From positions 1-49,388 of the forward strand of contig SVTP01000017.1 in NCBI GenBank assembly GCA_015063725.1: 49,388 nucleotides of DNA, in the 5' to 3' direction. Within the stretch, counting starts at the first letter, position 1; each line of letters starts with the position of its first letter. Made by a program: the position numbers and the translations under genes. Source of the stretch: Oscillospiraceae bacterium (GTDB lineage: Bacteria > Bacillota > Clostridia > Oscillospirales > CAG-272). The notes beneath the pieces are model-generated. The model ran no database searches and was not told where the DNA came from. It was given only the letters and a program-made list of their open reading frames with translations. Of this stretch, positions 40,616 to 49,324 are shown one piece after another.

Positions 40616-40641
40616 TTAGGTGTTTCATAACAACCGCATAA

Positions 40642-40725
40642 AATCGGGGGTGCTGCCAGTGGCGGCTGAGATGGCGTGAGCCGAACCCTTTAACCTGATA
40701 CGGATAATGCCGGCGTAGGGAGATA
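40642..40725 (+). promoter_or_regulatory. TPP riboswitch
   Basis: The THI element is clear: GGGGGTGCTG at the 5' side, GGCTGAGATGG (pyrimidine-binding core), ACCCTTTAACCTGAT, and GGATAATGCCGGCGTAGGGA (pyrophosphate-binding core). It senses thiamine pyrophosphate and is followed by an intrinsic terminator, so control is by premature termination. Confidence 0.96.
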
Positions 40726-40760
40726 TACATTTTGTCATTGGGTTCTTTCCCCGACAAATA

Positions 40761-40799
40761 TTGACCACACGGAAGATTTCGTGCGGTCAATTTTTATTT
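40761..40799 (+). terminator. Riboswitch-controlled terminator
   Basis: TTGACCACACG (40761-40771) and CGTGCGGTCAA (40780-40790), with a TTTTTATTT tail, between the riboswitch and thiT. Confidence 0.85.
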
Positions 40800-40815
40800 A
40801 AGGAGGAAAAACATT

Positions 40816-41454
40816 ATGAAACAAGTAAAACCCGTTCGCGCTCTGTGTGAGAGCGCAATCCTGTTGGCGCTCGCCATTGTGCTCAGCTACGTCAAGTTCT
40901 TCCAGCTCCCCTTTGATGGGGCGATCACCCTGGCATCCATGCTTCCCATTTGCCTGATCTCCATTCGCTTTGGCATCAAATGGGGACTTGGCGCGGCTTT
41001 TTGCTACTCGTGGTCGCAAATTCTGCAAGGCGGCGTCTTCTCCTGGGGGCTCACCCCCGGGATGCTGATTGCTTCCCTTTTGATGGACTACATCATCGCT
41101 TTTACTGTCCTCGGTCTTGCAGGAATGTTCCGCAAGCAGGGCTTTTGGGGCAAGATCGGCGGCATTACGCTTGCTTGCTTTTTGCGCTTTGTCGTTCACT
41201 TCCTTGCGGGAATTATTCTGTGGGCAAATTTTGAGGAATTCATTGCCTTTGGCACCTCTTGGGTAGGTCGCCCCGTTCTCTACTCCATTTGCTACAACGG
41301 CGTTTATATGCTGCCCGATACCGTTATTTGCGTGGCGATCGCCGTGCTGCTGTTCAAAATTCCGCAGGTCAGCAAAATGATGGCTCCCGTGAGTGTGAAA
41401 AAGCTCAACTCTATGTCGGACGCCTTCTATCCCTCTGTTGCGGATAAAGAATAA
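40816..41454 (+). CDS. thiT: Thiamine ECF transporter S component ThiT
   Basis: A 212-residue membrane protein with six hydrophobic segments, the thiamine-binding subunit of an energy-coupling-factor importer. Diagnostic features are the N-terminal alanine-rich helix ALCESAILLALAIVLSYVKF, the SWSQILQGGVFSWGLTPGML stretch and FLRFVVHFLAGIILWANFEE, corresponding to the thiamine pocket region. The TPP riboswitch upstream confirms the substrate. The EcfA/EcfT module lies elsewhere. GGAGG precedes the start by 9 bases. Confidence 0.95.
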   Translation: MKQVKPVRALCESAILLALAIVLSYVKFFQLPFDGAITLASMLPICLISIRFGIKWGLGAAFCYSWSQILQGGVFSWGLTPGMLIASLLMDYIIAFTVLGLAGMFRKQGFWGKIGGITLACFLRFVVHFLAGIILWANFEEFIAFGTSWVGRPVLYSICYNGVYMLPDTVICVAIAVLLFKIPQVSKMMAPVSVKKLNSMSDAFYPSVADKE

Positions 41455-41461
41455 AATTTTT

Positions 41462-41504
41462 GGGACGTATGTGCAAGTTTTTGCTCATACGTCCTACTTT
41501 TTTT
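41462..41504 (+). terminator. Terminator after thiT
   Basis: GGACGTATG (41463-41471) and CATACGTCC (41486-41494), then TACTTTTTTT. Confidence 0.8.
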
Positions 41505-41536
41505 GAAAAAACTTGGTAAAAACTTCTCTTTGGGGC

Positions 41537-41565
41537 TTGCAATCGGTCAAAAAAGATGGTATACT
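41537..41565 (+). promoter_or_regulatory. Promoter for ftsK
   Basis: TTGCAA (41537-41542), 17-base spacer, TATACT (41560-41565). Confidence 0.6.
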
Positions 41566-41640
41566 ATAATTTGGTATATTATATTTAACTCTACTTAAGA
41601 GTTGATTGACTTTGATATTTGCAGAAAGGACACGGAAACT

Positions 41641-44600
41641 ATGACCGACCAAACGCCAAACGGCGAAAAAAAGCAGACCGCTCCCGCGCCCGCAAAAAAG
41701 AAAACCTCGGCTTATGATCAACCCTTTAACGTAATGAAAGAGGCAGATCAAATTGAGGTCGATGCCCGTCCCGAGCCCCTTGTGCGCCAGACGGAAGAGC
41801 ATTTGCAAAGCGATTGGAGAAGCACCTCCACAGCTGAACCGCAAACGTCGGTGCCCGTTCGCGAGCCCGAGCCCAAAAAGACGGCTTCCCCGTCCGTACA
41901 CAAGAAAAAGAAGAGCTCCGGCACCACAACCAAAAAAGCAAAAAATGAACTCCCCAAGCAAAAGGGCTCTGCCCCTCTCCCCAAGGGGAAAGAGAAAGAT
42001 AGCAAAACGAACACAGATCTCCCTCGCTCAGCTCGTCCGGGACACAAGGTTCTGCCCTACGTTTTTTACGGGTTGGCACTCTTTATCGGTATTTCTCTTC
42101 TCCTTAACATCTTTTGCAACTGGGAAAACCGCCTTCAGGACAATCCCTCTCAGCACTGGATGGGTGTGATCGGCTATCACATTTGCTACGGCCTGTTCGG
42201 CTTCTTTGGTCCTGCTATATTTACGCTCCCCGCCCTCTTGGTGGTTTTGGGTGTATTCTGGAAGCAGTATATTGACAACAAGGTAGCTACCTCCAAAATT
42301 ATTGCCTCTGTTATTTTCATCGTTTCGCTTTCGGCAGTGGTTCACATCTTTTGTCTGATCCCCCTCATCGCTAAGTACGGTGATGCAGACCTCCCGACAG
42401 ATGTTTTGATGCGGTGCGGTGCAGAAATGACCAGTGGCGGTGTGATTGGCGGCTCGGTTGGTTATTGGTTGTGGAGACTTGGCAACTTTGTCGGTTCGCT
42501 CATCATCGGCTTCTTCCTTTTGGCAGTTTCTCTGTTCTATCTGTTGGGCATGACTCCTCAGCATCTGTGGAACCGCCTCCGCAACCGTCAACGCAAGCAT
42601 GGTAGCCGCGCTCCCTCTTATTCGGAGCAAAACGCCGAGGATGCCGAGGTTCGCGCAAAGATGGATGAAAAGATCCGCCGTACCACTTCCCGTCAAATGA
42701 CGGTTGACGATACTGTCGATTTTGCCGCTGAAGCGCCCTTGGGTGCCGTTCGTGTGGTGCAACCCGCCACCAAGAAATCGCCCGAGGACAGAATGGCACC
42801 TATGCCGATGCCCAAGCTTGACCCCACCGAAGAGGACAAGCTCTTTGTTCCCGATAAGATCAGCGAGAGAATGTCCGCTATGGGCAAAGAACCCGCACCA
42901 AGTGTGTATCCGTCGATGAACAGCTCGATGAATACCTCGATGAACATCGCGGCGGCTCCCCACTCTGAGAGTGTTCCCTCTCCTACCCTTGAAACCAAGC
43001 CCATTCCGGCACCCGATGCCGCCCTCAACCGCGACGCGGCTGTTGAACCGATCTTCCCAAAAGCGGCTGAGAGCCGTCAGGTACGCCGTGTGCCTCGGGA
43101 AGACCGCAATTTTGACCTGAAAAACGTCTTTATCGATTTGAACGAAAGTGATGCAAAGCTGACCAAGCGTCACGCACCCGTTCCCCCTGAGGTTCCACTC
43201 TCTGCTTCCGCAAAAGTGGCACAACCTGCGCAACGTCCTGCAGGGGCTCCCCCCACTGCAAGACCTGCTGCTCCTGCCGGCGCGACAGGCGTAAGACCTG
43301 CAACTCCTGCCGGTGCAACTGCCGCAAGACCGGCATCCCCTGCAGTCAGACCTGCCCAGCCCGGCACAAGACCTGCAGGTTCTACTCCCACGGCTGCAGC
43401 AAAGCCTGCCGCCCCCAAAGTGGCACAGAAGCCCGCGGGAACCAACCCCTCGGTTGCCCCTTCGATTGCGGCTATCAAGCAGCCTACACGCGGTATTGAG
43501 CAACCCAAGGACTTTGGTCTTACCAGCGAAGAGTTTGAAAAGCTTGAGTCGCAACAGCAAAATACACTGCCCCGTGCAGGTGCTACGGCAAAGAAGCCCG
43601 CACAACAACCTGCAAGCGATGCTAAAAAAGCTACGGCATCCTCTGCAAAGCCAAGTGCCGGTGCTACCGCGGCAAAGCCTGCGCCCAAGCCGGCAAAGCC
43701 CAAAAAGTACGTATTCCCGCCCATCTCCTATTTGCAACCGGGTGAACCGATGACTGCCGAGAACCGCGCGGAGCTGGAGCAAAGCAGCATGGCTTTGGCG
43801 CAAACCCTGCGCAGCTTCCACGTTAACATTGAGGATGCGCCCAGATATTCCTGCGGTCCTACCGTTACCCGTTACGAGGTCACTCCCGCCGCCGGCGTTC
43901 GTGTACGTACCATCACCAATCTTGCTGATGACATCGCGCTCGCTCTCCGTTCCTCGGGCGGTGTCCGTATTGAAGCACCTATCCCGGGCACAAACTCGGT
44001 TGGTATTGAGATCCCCAACAGAACCCGCAGTACCATCTATCTGCGTGAGCTGATCGAATCCAAGGCGTTTGCCTCCTCGCAAAGCAAGCTGACAGCTTGT
44101 CTCGGTTCCGGCATTGCAGGCGAACCCCTCATCTTTGATATTGCCAAGATGCCCCACTTGCTGATTGCAGGTACTACCGGTAGCGGTAAGTCGGTATGCA
44201 TCAACTGTATCGTTATGAGCTTGCTCTACAAGGCAACGCCCAAGGACGTACGCCTGATTATGATCGACCCCAAAAAGGTTGAGTTTAGTATTTACAAAAA
44301 CATCCCTCACCTGATGGCTCCCGTAGTGACCACTCCCAAGGATGCCGCAGGTGCCCTGCAAGCCGCTGTTGAGGAAATGGAACATCGCTTTGAACTGTTT
44401 GAGCAGGTTGGCGTGCGTGACCTCAAAGGCTACAACACGGCTACCAAGGATGACCCCGATATGCCCCATCTGCCCTACGTTGTGATCATTATTGACGAGC
44501 TTGCCGACTTGATGATGACCGCACGCGACGAGGTAGAAACCGCTATTTGCCGTATTGCGCAAAAGGCGCGTGCCGCAGGTATGCACCTGATTATCGGTAC

Positions 44601-45210
44601 CCAACGTCCGTCTGCTGACGTTGTAACCGGTCTGATCAAGGCAAACATACCTTCCCGTATTGCATTTGCTGTTAAATCGCAGGTCGACTCCCGCGTTATC
44701 CTCGACCACATCGGTGCGGAATCGCTCACCGGTCGCGGTGACATGCTCTTTGTTCCCATCGGCTCTATGCGCGATACCCGTGTGCAGGGCGCGTTTGTTG
44801 ACGACAAAGAGGTTGAACGCATTTGCGAATTCATCCGTGCCACCAACGGCACTGCTGAGTATGATGAAAAGTTCATCTCCAAGCTCAAGGAGCTTGCCGC
44901 ACAGTGTGGCAACAAGGGCCGCAGCGGCGGTGATGTAGTCCCCTCGGGCGGCGAGGACGGCGACAAGAGCGCAGATACCAAGTACGCAGATGCAGTTCGT
45001 ATCGCAATCGAAGAAAAACGAATTTCCACTTCCCTCTTGCAACGCAAGCTGGAGATCGGCTATAGCCGTGCGGCAAAGCTGATCGACCGTATGCAAGCTG
45101 AGGGATACGTCTCTCCCCCTGACGGCTCCAAGCCGCGCACCATCCTCATCACTCCCGAAGAATATATGGAGAAATTCATTGACAATCCCTCGGGCGGCGA
45201 GGAAGCTTAA
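41641..45210 (+). CDS. ftsK: DNA translocase FtsK/SpoIIIE
   Basis: An 1189-residue motor pumping chromosomal DNA through the division or sporulation septum. Order of parts: a Lys/Pro-rich cytoplasmic N-terminus (1-135); four membrane segments (about 137-307); a long low-complexity linker, very rich in Pro and Ala at about 510-693; the alpha/beta motor with Walker A GTTGSGKSV (about 846-854) and Walker B VVIIIDELADLM; and a C-terminal winged-helix gamma domain (about 1113-1175; RISTSLLQRKLEIGYSRAA). It is longer than Bacillus SpoIIIE (under 800) because of the linker. The start follows AGAAAGGA. Confidence 0.96.
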   Translation: MTDQTPNGEKKQTAPAPAKKKTSAYDQPFNVMKEADQIEVDARPEPLVRQTEEHLQSDWRSTSTAEPQTSVPVREPEPKKTASPSVHKKKKSSGTTTKKAKNELPKQKGSAPLPKGKEKDSKTNTDLPRSARPGHKVLPYVFYGLALFIGISLLLNIFCNWENRLQDNPSQHWMGVIGYHICYGLFGFFGPAIFTLPALLVVLGVFWKQYIDNKVATSKIIASVIFIVSLSAVVHIFCLIPLIAKYGDADLPTDVLMRCGAEMTSGGVIGGSVGYWLWRLGNFVGSLIIGFFLLAVSLFYLLGMTPQHLWNRLRNRQRKHGSRAPSYSEQNAEDAEVRAKMDEKIRRTTSRQMTVDDTVDFAAEAPLGAVRVVQPATKKSPEDRMAPMPMPKLDPTEEDKLFVPDKISERMSAMGKEPAPSVYPSMNSSMNTSMNIAAAPHSESVPSPTLETKPIPAPDAALNRDAAVEPIFPKAAESRQVRRVPREDRNFDLKNVFIDLNESDAKLTKRHAPVPPEVPLSASAKVAQPAQRPAGAPPTARPAAPAGATGVRPATPAGATAARPASPAVRPAQPGTRPAGSTPTAAAKPAAPKVAQKPAGTNPSVAPSIAAIKQPTRGIEQPKDFGLTSEEFEKLESQQQNTLPRAGATAKKPAQQPASDAKKATASSAKPSAGATAAKPAPKPAKPKKYVFPPISYLQPGEPMTAENRAELEQSSMALAQTLRSFHVNIEDAPRYSCGPTVTRYEVTPAAGVRVRTITNLADDIALALRSSGGVRIEAPIPGTNSVGIEIPNRTRSTIYLRELIESKAFASSQSKLTACLGSGIAGEPLIFDIAKMPHLLIAGTTGSGKSVCINCIVMSLLYKATPKDVRLIMIDPKKVEFSIYKNIPHLMAPVVTTPKDAAGALQAAVEEMEHRFELFEQVGVRDLKGYNTATKDDPDMPHLPYVVIIIDELADLMMTARDEVETAICRIAQKARAAGMHLIIGTQRPSADVVTGLIKANIPSRIAFAVKSQVDSRVILDHIGAESLTGRGDMLFVPIGSMRDTRVQGAFVDDKEVERICEFIRATNGTAEYDEKFISKLKELAAQCGNKGRSGGDVVPSGGEDGDKSADTKYADAVRIAIEEKRISTSLLQRKLEIGYSRAAKLIDRMQAEGYVSPPDGSKPRTILITPEEYMEKFIDNPSGGEEA

Positions 45211-45225
45211 TTGACACATTACCAT

Positions 45226-45254
45226 CTCGGGGACTGACATTGTCGGTCCCCGTT
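45226..45254 (+). terminator. Terminator-like hairpin after ftsK
   Basis: CGGGGACTGAC (45228-45238) and GTCGGTCCCCG (45242-45252), one mismatch, with a weak T-stretch (TTTGTGCTTTC). Read-through into the phospholipase-D family gene is possible. Confidence 0.55.
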
Positions 45255-45296
45255 TGTGCTTTCTTGCATACATAATATTAAGAAAGGAGTGTTCGT

Positions 45297-46829
45297 ATGA
45301 AGAAGATCAAATACCGCAGCAAATTACGCCTGATTTTTGGCAGACGGATGTTTATTGCTTTGATGATTTTGGCGCAAATTCTATTTCTTTTGGCTCTGCT
45401 CTTGCGCGGAAGTCAGCTGCGTTTGTTGAACATTATTTTAAGCAGCTTGAGTGTTGTGACCGCTCTGCATCTGATTACCCGTCCCGACAAATATGCTTTT
45501 AAAATTTTGTGGACGTTTCTCATCCTGCTCTTCCCGCTTTTTGGCGGCGTGATGTATTGGACATTCCATTTTCAAACAGCGTCCACGGGCTTTCGTAAAA
45601 TCCTGAAAAAGATCGAGGATGCACAGCAAGCCGAATATCGCGCGCTCTGTGCGCCCGAGGAACCACATCTGGTCGGTCAGGATCAGCGTCTCTTCTCCTA
45701 TTTGCGCAATGCAGCAGCCCTCCCTGCCTATGAGCACACCCAAAGCCGCTATTTTGGCGACGGCAAGGAGATGCTCTCGGCAATGCTTGCTGATATGCGC
45801 CGCGCCGAAAAATTCATTTTTATCGAATATTTCATCATTGAAGAAGGCGTTATGTGGAATTCCATTCTCAGCGTGCTCCGCGAGCGCGTGGCGGCAGGTG
45901 TGGACGTGCGCGTGATATACGATGATCTTGGATGCTTGCTCACACTCCCCGTCGGGTATCAAAAAACCTTGCGCGCTCAAGGGATTCAGTGCGAGATATT
46001 CAATCGTTTTCATCCCTTCCTGACAACACTGCAAAACAACCGTGACCACCGCAAGATTGCCGTAATTGACGGCAAGATCGCCTACACGGGCGGCATCAAT
46101 CTTGCCGACGAGTATATCAATGAAAAGCTCCGCTTTGGACATTGGCGAGACTCCGCCGTACGGATGCAAGGGGCGGCAGCCGAAAGCTTTACCACCATGT
46201 TTTTGCAGGCCTGGCATTTGCTCTCGCGCACGCGCGAACCTTTGCGCGACCTGATTGCCGACAGAGACTCTACCACCCCCTCAGACGGTTGGGTGCAGCC
46301 CTATACCGACAGCCCGATGGATAAGATCCATGTAGGCGAGCGCATTTACAGTCATGCCATCTCGCGCTCGCAAAAAAGCTTGTATATCACCACTCCCTAC
46401 CTGACGGTGGGCGAGGAAATGATCGCGTCGCTCAAATGCTGCGCCGAGAGCGGTGTGGACGTACGCATTTTTGTGCCGGGAATTCCCGATAAGAAGGTCG
46501 TATTCTTCACCACGCGCTCCTACTATCGCGAGCTGCTTTCGGCAGGTGTGAAGATCTATGAGTACACCCCCGGCTTTATTCATTCCAAAATCGTGGTATC
46601 GGATGACGATTTTTGCATGATAGGCAGCACGAATATGGATTTTCGCAGCTTTTATCTCAACTACGAGTGCGGCGCGTGCTTTTACGGCTCGCAAATAACC
46701 GCCGACATCAAAGCCGACATTCTCAATCTGCAAGCCGACTGCCACGAGGTCACCGAGGCAGATTGCAAGACCAACTTTTTGGTCCGCTTTTTGCAAAACA
46801 TTTGCAGAATGTTTGCACCGATTATGTAA
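45297..46829 (+). CDS. cls: Cardiolipin synthase
   Basis: A 510-residue membrane enzyme joining two phosphatidylglycerol molecules into cardiolipin. Two to three N-terminal hydrophobic segments (about 18-90) anchor it. Two phospholipase-D HKD motifs are visible: NRDHRKIAVIDGKIAYTGG and IHSKIVVSDDDFCMIGSTN, each with the expected His, Lys and Asp. FIEYFIIEEG and VRVIYDDLGC are also family-typical. AAAGGAG lies about 8 bases before the ATG. No clear separate promoter was seen; it may be transcribed by read-through from ftsK. Confidence 0.95.
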   Translation: MKKIKYRSKLRLIFGRRMFIALMILAQILFLLALLLRGSQLRLLNIILSSLSVVTALHLITRPDKYAFKILWTFLILLFPLFGGVMYWTFHFQTASTGFRKILKKIEDAQQAEYRALCAPEEPHLVGQDQRLFSYLRNAAALPAYEHTQSRYFGDGKEMLSAMLADMRRAEKFIFIEYFIIEEGVMWNSILSVLRERVAAGVDVRVIYDDLGCLLTLPVGYQKTLRAQGIQCEIFNRFHPFLTTLQNNRDHRKIAVIDGKIAYTGGINLADEYINEKLRFGHWRDSAVRMQGAAAESFTTMFLQAWHLLSRTREPLRDLIADRDSTTPSDGWVQPYTDSPMDKIHVGERIYSHAISRSQKSLYITTPYLTVGEEMIASLKCCAESGVDVRIFVPGIPDKKVVFFTTRSYYRELLSAGVKIYEYTPGFIHSKIVVSDDDFCMIGSTNMDFRSFYLNYECGACFYGSQITADIKADILNLQADCHEVTEADCKTNFLVRFLQNICRMFAPIM

Positions 46830-46832
46830 AAC

Positions 46833-46864
46833 AAAAAGGGAGACGCCAAATCGTCTCCTTTTTT
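46833..46864 (+). terminator. Terminator after cls
   Basis: GGAGACG (46839-46845) and CGTCTCC (46852-46858), followed by TTTTTT. Confidence 0.85.
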
Positions 46865-46884
46865 ATGAAAAATAAGAAAACCTA

Positions 46885-46913
46885 TTGCAAAAAACGTTTT
46901 TTTGTGCTATAAT
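46885..46913 (+). promoter_or_regulatory. Promoter of the ABC exporter operon
   Basis: TTGCAA (46885-46890), 17-base spacer, TATAAT (46908-46913). The predicted start near 46920 gives a leader of about 160 bases. Confidence 0.75.
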
Positions 46914-46958
46914 AAGCACTCTATACATTTTAATAAGACGGATCAAGGGGAATACTAT

Positions 46959-47006
46959 TTGCAAAAAATGTATTCTCTCCCCTTTGACGTCGTCAAAAAT
47001 GTGTAG
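46959..47006 (+). CDS. Candidate leader peptide (upstream ORF)
   Basis: A 15-codon frame starting with TTG, 8 bases after AAGGGG, and reading MQKMYSLPFDVVKNV to a TAG. An internal ATG at 46968 gives MYSLPFDVVKNV. Its codons for DVVKNV overlap the antiterminator strand, so a ribosome finishing the peptide would free the terminator, whereas one stalled early would leave the antiterminator free. Translation is not proven; the ribosome binding site is partly buried in stem P1. Confidence 0.4.
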   Translation: MQKMYSLPFDVVKNV

Positions 47007-47029
47007 CAACATTGAGAGATGCATTTTTG

Positions 47030-47061
47030 GTGCGTCTCTTATGAGGCGCACTTTTTATTTT
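47030..47061 (+). terminator. Leader terminator before the ABC exporter
   Basis: Nine pairs (one G-U) around TTAT with a TTTTTATTTT tail, lying between the promoter and the first ABC gene, as expected for an attenuator. Confidence 0.7.
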
Positions 47062-47078
47062 GAAAGGAGAACAGCAAA

Positions 47079-47969
47079 ATGATTTTGGAACTGAAAAACA
47101 TCGACAAATCTTTTGGCGAAAAGGAAGTTCTCAAGGGCGTGACCTTTACGGCTGTTGGCGGCAAGGCATTTGGCCTACTCGGCAGAAACGGTGCCGGTAA
47201 AACAACGTCTATTCGCATTTTGATGAACGTCTTTCCTGCAGACAAGGGAGAGATTTTGATTGACGGAAAACCGATCGATTACGATAAAATCGGCATTGGT
47301 TATCTTCCCGAGGAGAGAGGGCTTTATCCCAAAAAGCTTATTATCGATCAACTTGTGTATTTTGCGGAACTGAAGGGCATGAGCAAAAAGGAAGCCACAA
47401 AAGCGGTTGATTATTGGCTTAACAGACTCGGCATGAGTGAATACCGTAACAAAAAGCTTGACACGCTCTCCAAAGGTAATCAACAAAAAATTCAACTTGT
47501 TACCGCACTCGCTCACGATCCCGATATCGTTATTCTTGACGAGCCCTTCTCGGGGCTTGACCCTGTAAATGCAATGCTCCTTAAGGACGTGGTAAAGGAG
47601 CAGATCGCAAAGGGCAAGATCGTTTTGTTTTCAAGCCACCAAATGAGTTATATAGAGGAATTTTGCGATAGCATTGCAATCATCAATGCAGGCAAGGTTG
47701 CCATCAGTGGAGATCTCCACGATATTAAGAGAAATTATGTTCGTGATAAGCTCGTGGTCAGCACGATGGCACCTGAGCAAATCAAGGCAGACTTGGGAGA
47801 AGCATGCACAGAACGTGAGGATGGAACCTTGCTCATTCAGCTTGCAAATCCCAATGAAAAACAGACTATGATGAAACGACTTGTAGAAACCTATGATATT
47901 GACGAAGTAAAAGTATTCGAGCCTTCCCTCAATGATATTTTCGTTGAGTACGCAGGCGCGCAGGTGTAA
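47079..47969 (+). CDS. ABC transporter ATP-binding protein (NatA/YhaQ-like)
   Basis: A 296-residue ATPase subunit. Walker A is GLLGRNGAGKTT, the signature is LSKGNQQKIQL, Walker B is DIVILDEPFSGLDP, and the switch His lies in VLFSSHQMSY. A C-terminal domain of about 80 residues (from about 215) is typical of exporters paired with ABC-2 permeases such as NatA or YhaQ. The permease follows 12 bases downstream. In this group the known or suspected roles are sodium or drug efflux; the substrate is unknown. The leader attenuator suggests induction by a stress on transcription or translation (inference). Confidence 0.92.
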   Translation: MILELKNIDKSFGEKEVLKGVTFTAVGGKAFGLLGRNGAGKTTSIRILMNVFPADKGEILIDGKPIDYDKIGIGYLPEERGLYPKKLIIDQLVYFAELKGMSKKEATKAVDYWLNRLGMSEYRNKKLDTLSKGNQQKIQLVTALAHDPDIVILDEPFSGLDPVNAMLLKDVVKEQIAKGKIVLFSSHQMSYIEEFCDSIAIINAGKVAISGDLHDIKRNYVRDKLVVSTMAPEQIKADLGEACTEREDGTLLIQLANPNEKQTMMKRLVETYDIDEVKVFEPSLNDIFVEYAGAQV

Positions 47970-47981
47970 GGAGGTAAAAAA

Positions 47982-49226
47982 ATGAGTCAGTTTGGAAAAA
48001 TACTGAAATTTGAACTGAAAGGTTACCTTCGAAACAAGGTGTTTGTTGGAATTACGATCTTTCTTGTAGTTGCCATCGCCATTGTAATGTTCATTCCCAA
48101 TATTATAGCAGCAATTGAATCGGACAATGAGGGTAACGTAACCCCCACCGACCTCCCCACTATGCTTGTTTATTCCGAGAATGAAAACCTTTCTGCCATA
48201 GTAAAAGAATATTTTGGGGACGCTTTTATTGATTATAATGTCCAGATTGCAGAAGGCGACGTTGACGATCTGAAAAATGATATTATAGCCGGCAATGCGG
48301 AATGTGCATTTGTAATAAACAGCGCATCCTCTTATACCTACTACGTAAACAACCTTTCGATGTACGACAGTAATACCGCTATTGCAGATACCGTATTGCA
48401 AGAGGTATACCGTGTAAACGCTATGGTGCAGAGTGGACTTACACCTGAACAGGCAGGAGAGATTATGTCTGTTCAGATTGAAAGCAGCACCGAAACACTC
48501 GGCAAGGATCAAATGCAAAACTTTTTCTATACTTACATAATGATCTTTGCTTTGTATACAGTTATTCTTCTTTACGGGCAGATGGTTGCCACAAACGTTG
48601 CAACCGAAAAAAGCTCCCGTGCTATGGAGCTGTTGGTTACAAGCGCAAAGCCAACGAGCATGATGTTTGGCAAGGTACTTGCTTCTTGCATTGCTGGCTT
48701 TTCACAGCTTGTTATCGTATTTGGCACGGCAATATTGCTCTACAACATCAACAAGGAATCTCTTTCCAATCCTCTTATAGCATCTATTTTTGATATTCCG
48801 ATTGAATTGTTTATCTATCTGATCGTATTCTTTGTGCTTGGCTTCCTTATCTATGCGTTTATGTTTGGCGCAATAGGCTCAACAGCATCCAAGCTGGAGG
48901 ATATCAACACCTCTGTTATGCCCATTACCTACCTTTTCATCATCGCGTTTATGGTGGTCATGTTCTCCATGAGCTCGGGAGAAATTGACAATGCTATAAT
49001 GCGCGTATGCTCTTATATCCCCTTTACCTCACCAATGGCGATGTTTACAAGAATTTGTATGAGTACGGTTGCTTGGTATGAGATTGCAATTGCGATCGTG
49101 ATTCTCATCGCTTCTACGATGGGAATCGGTGTTCTCTCTGCAAAGATCTACCGCGTAGGGGTTCTTCTCTACGGTACTCCTCCAAAGATTGGCACAATCA
49201 TCAAAACAGTATTTAAAAAGCAATAA
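47982..49226 (+). CDS. ABC-2 type permease (NatB/YhaP-like)
   Basis: A 414-residue membrane subunit. The first membrane segment (about 22-42) is followed by an extracellular domain of about 130 residues (NEGNVTPTDLPTML to IESSTETLGKDQM), then five further segments between about 180 and 395. The conserved NVATEKSSRAMELLVTSAKP loop, which contacts the ATPase in ABC-2 permeases, is present. AAGGAGG precedes the start by 8 bases. It works with the ATPase encoded upstream as a two-gene exporter. Confidence 0.92.
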   Translation: MSQFGKILKFELKGYLRNKVFVGITIFLVVAIAIVMFIPNIIAAIESDNEGNVTPTDLPTMLVYSENENLSAIVKEYFGDAFIDYNVQIAEGDVDDLKNDIIAGNAECAFVINSASSYTYYVNNLSMYDSNTAIADTVLQEVYRVNAMVQSGLTPEQAGEIMSVQIESSTETLGKDQMQNFFYTYIMIFALYTVILLYGQMVATNVATEKSSRAMELLVTSAKPTSMMFGKVLASCIAGFSQLVIVFGTAILLYNINKESLSNPLIASIFDIPIELFIYLIVFFVLGFLIYAFMFGAIGSTASKLEDINTSVMPITYLFIIAFMVVMFSMSSGEIDNAIMRVCSYIPFTSPMAMFTRICMSTVAWYEIAIAIVILIASTMGIGVLSAKIYRVGVLLYGTPPKIGTIIKTVFKKQ

Positions 49227-49230
49227 AACA

Positions 49231-49262
49231 AACGCCCCGACAGATTTATCCGTCGGGGCTAT
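49231..49262 (+). terminator. Terminator after the ABC exporter
   Basis: GCCCCGACAGAT and ATCCGTCGGGGC (one mismatch), followed by TATTTGC. Confidence 0.65.
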
Positions 49263-49274
49263 TTGCAAAACGAA

Positions 49275-49297
49275 AACCCCGCCATAGTGGCGGGGTT
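49275..49297. repeat. GC-rich hairpin at the right edge
   Basis: AACCCCGCCA and TGGCGGGGTT (10 perfect pairs, 3-base loop). It is not followed by a T-run, so a role other than termination is possible, such as the subterminal hairpin of a mobile element. Confidence 0.5.
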
Positions 49298-49324
49298 CAA
49301 AAGAGGTTAACCGGTGAGAGGAAA

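Larger units (their letters stand above)
46920..47078 (+). promoter_or_regulatory. Attenuator-like leader of the ABC exporter
   Basis: Three structures can be read. P1: AAGGGGAATAC (46945-46955) pairs with GTATT and CCCCTT (46970-46984). Antiterminator: GACG and CAAAAATG (46986-47001) pair with CATTTTTG and CGTC (47022-47036). Terminator: GTGCGTCTC (47030-47038) pairs with GAGGCGCAC (47043-47051) and is followed by TTTTTATTTT. The last two share 47030-47036 and exclude each other. A short open frame (46959-47006) covers the 5' antiterminator strand. Control by ribosome position is proposed. Confidence 0.6.

Noticed and set aside
42028-45273. 1081-codon minus-strand open frame opposite ftsK
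   Set aside because: Antisense to a well-supported gene; composition is low-complexity Cys/Arg/Gly and shows no domain.
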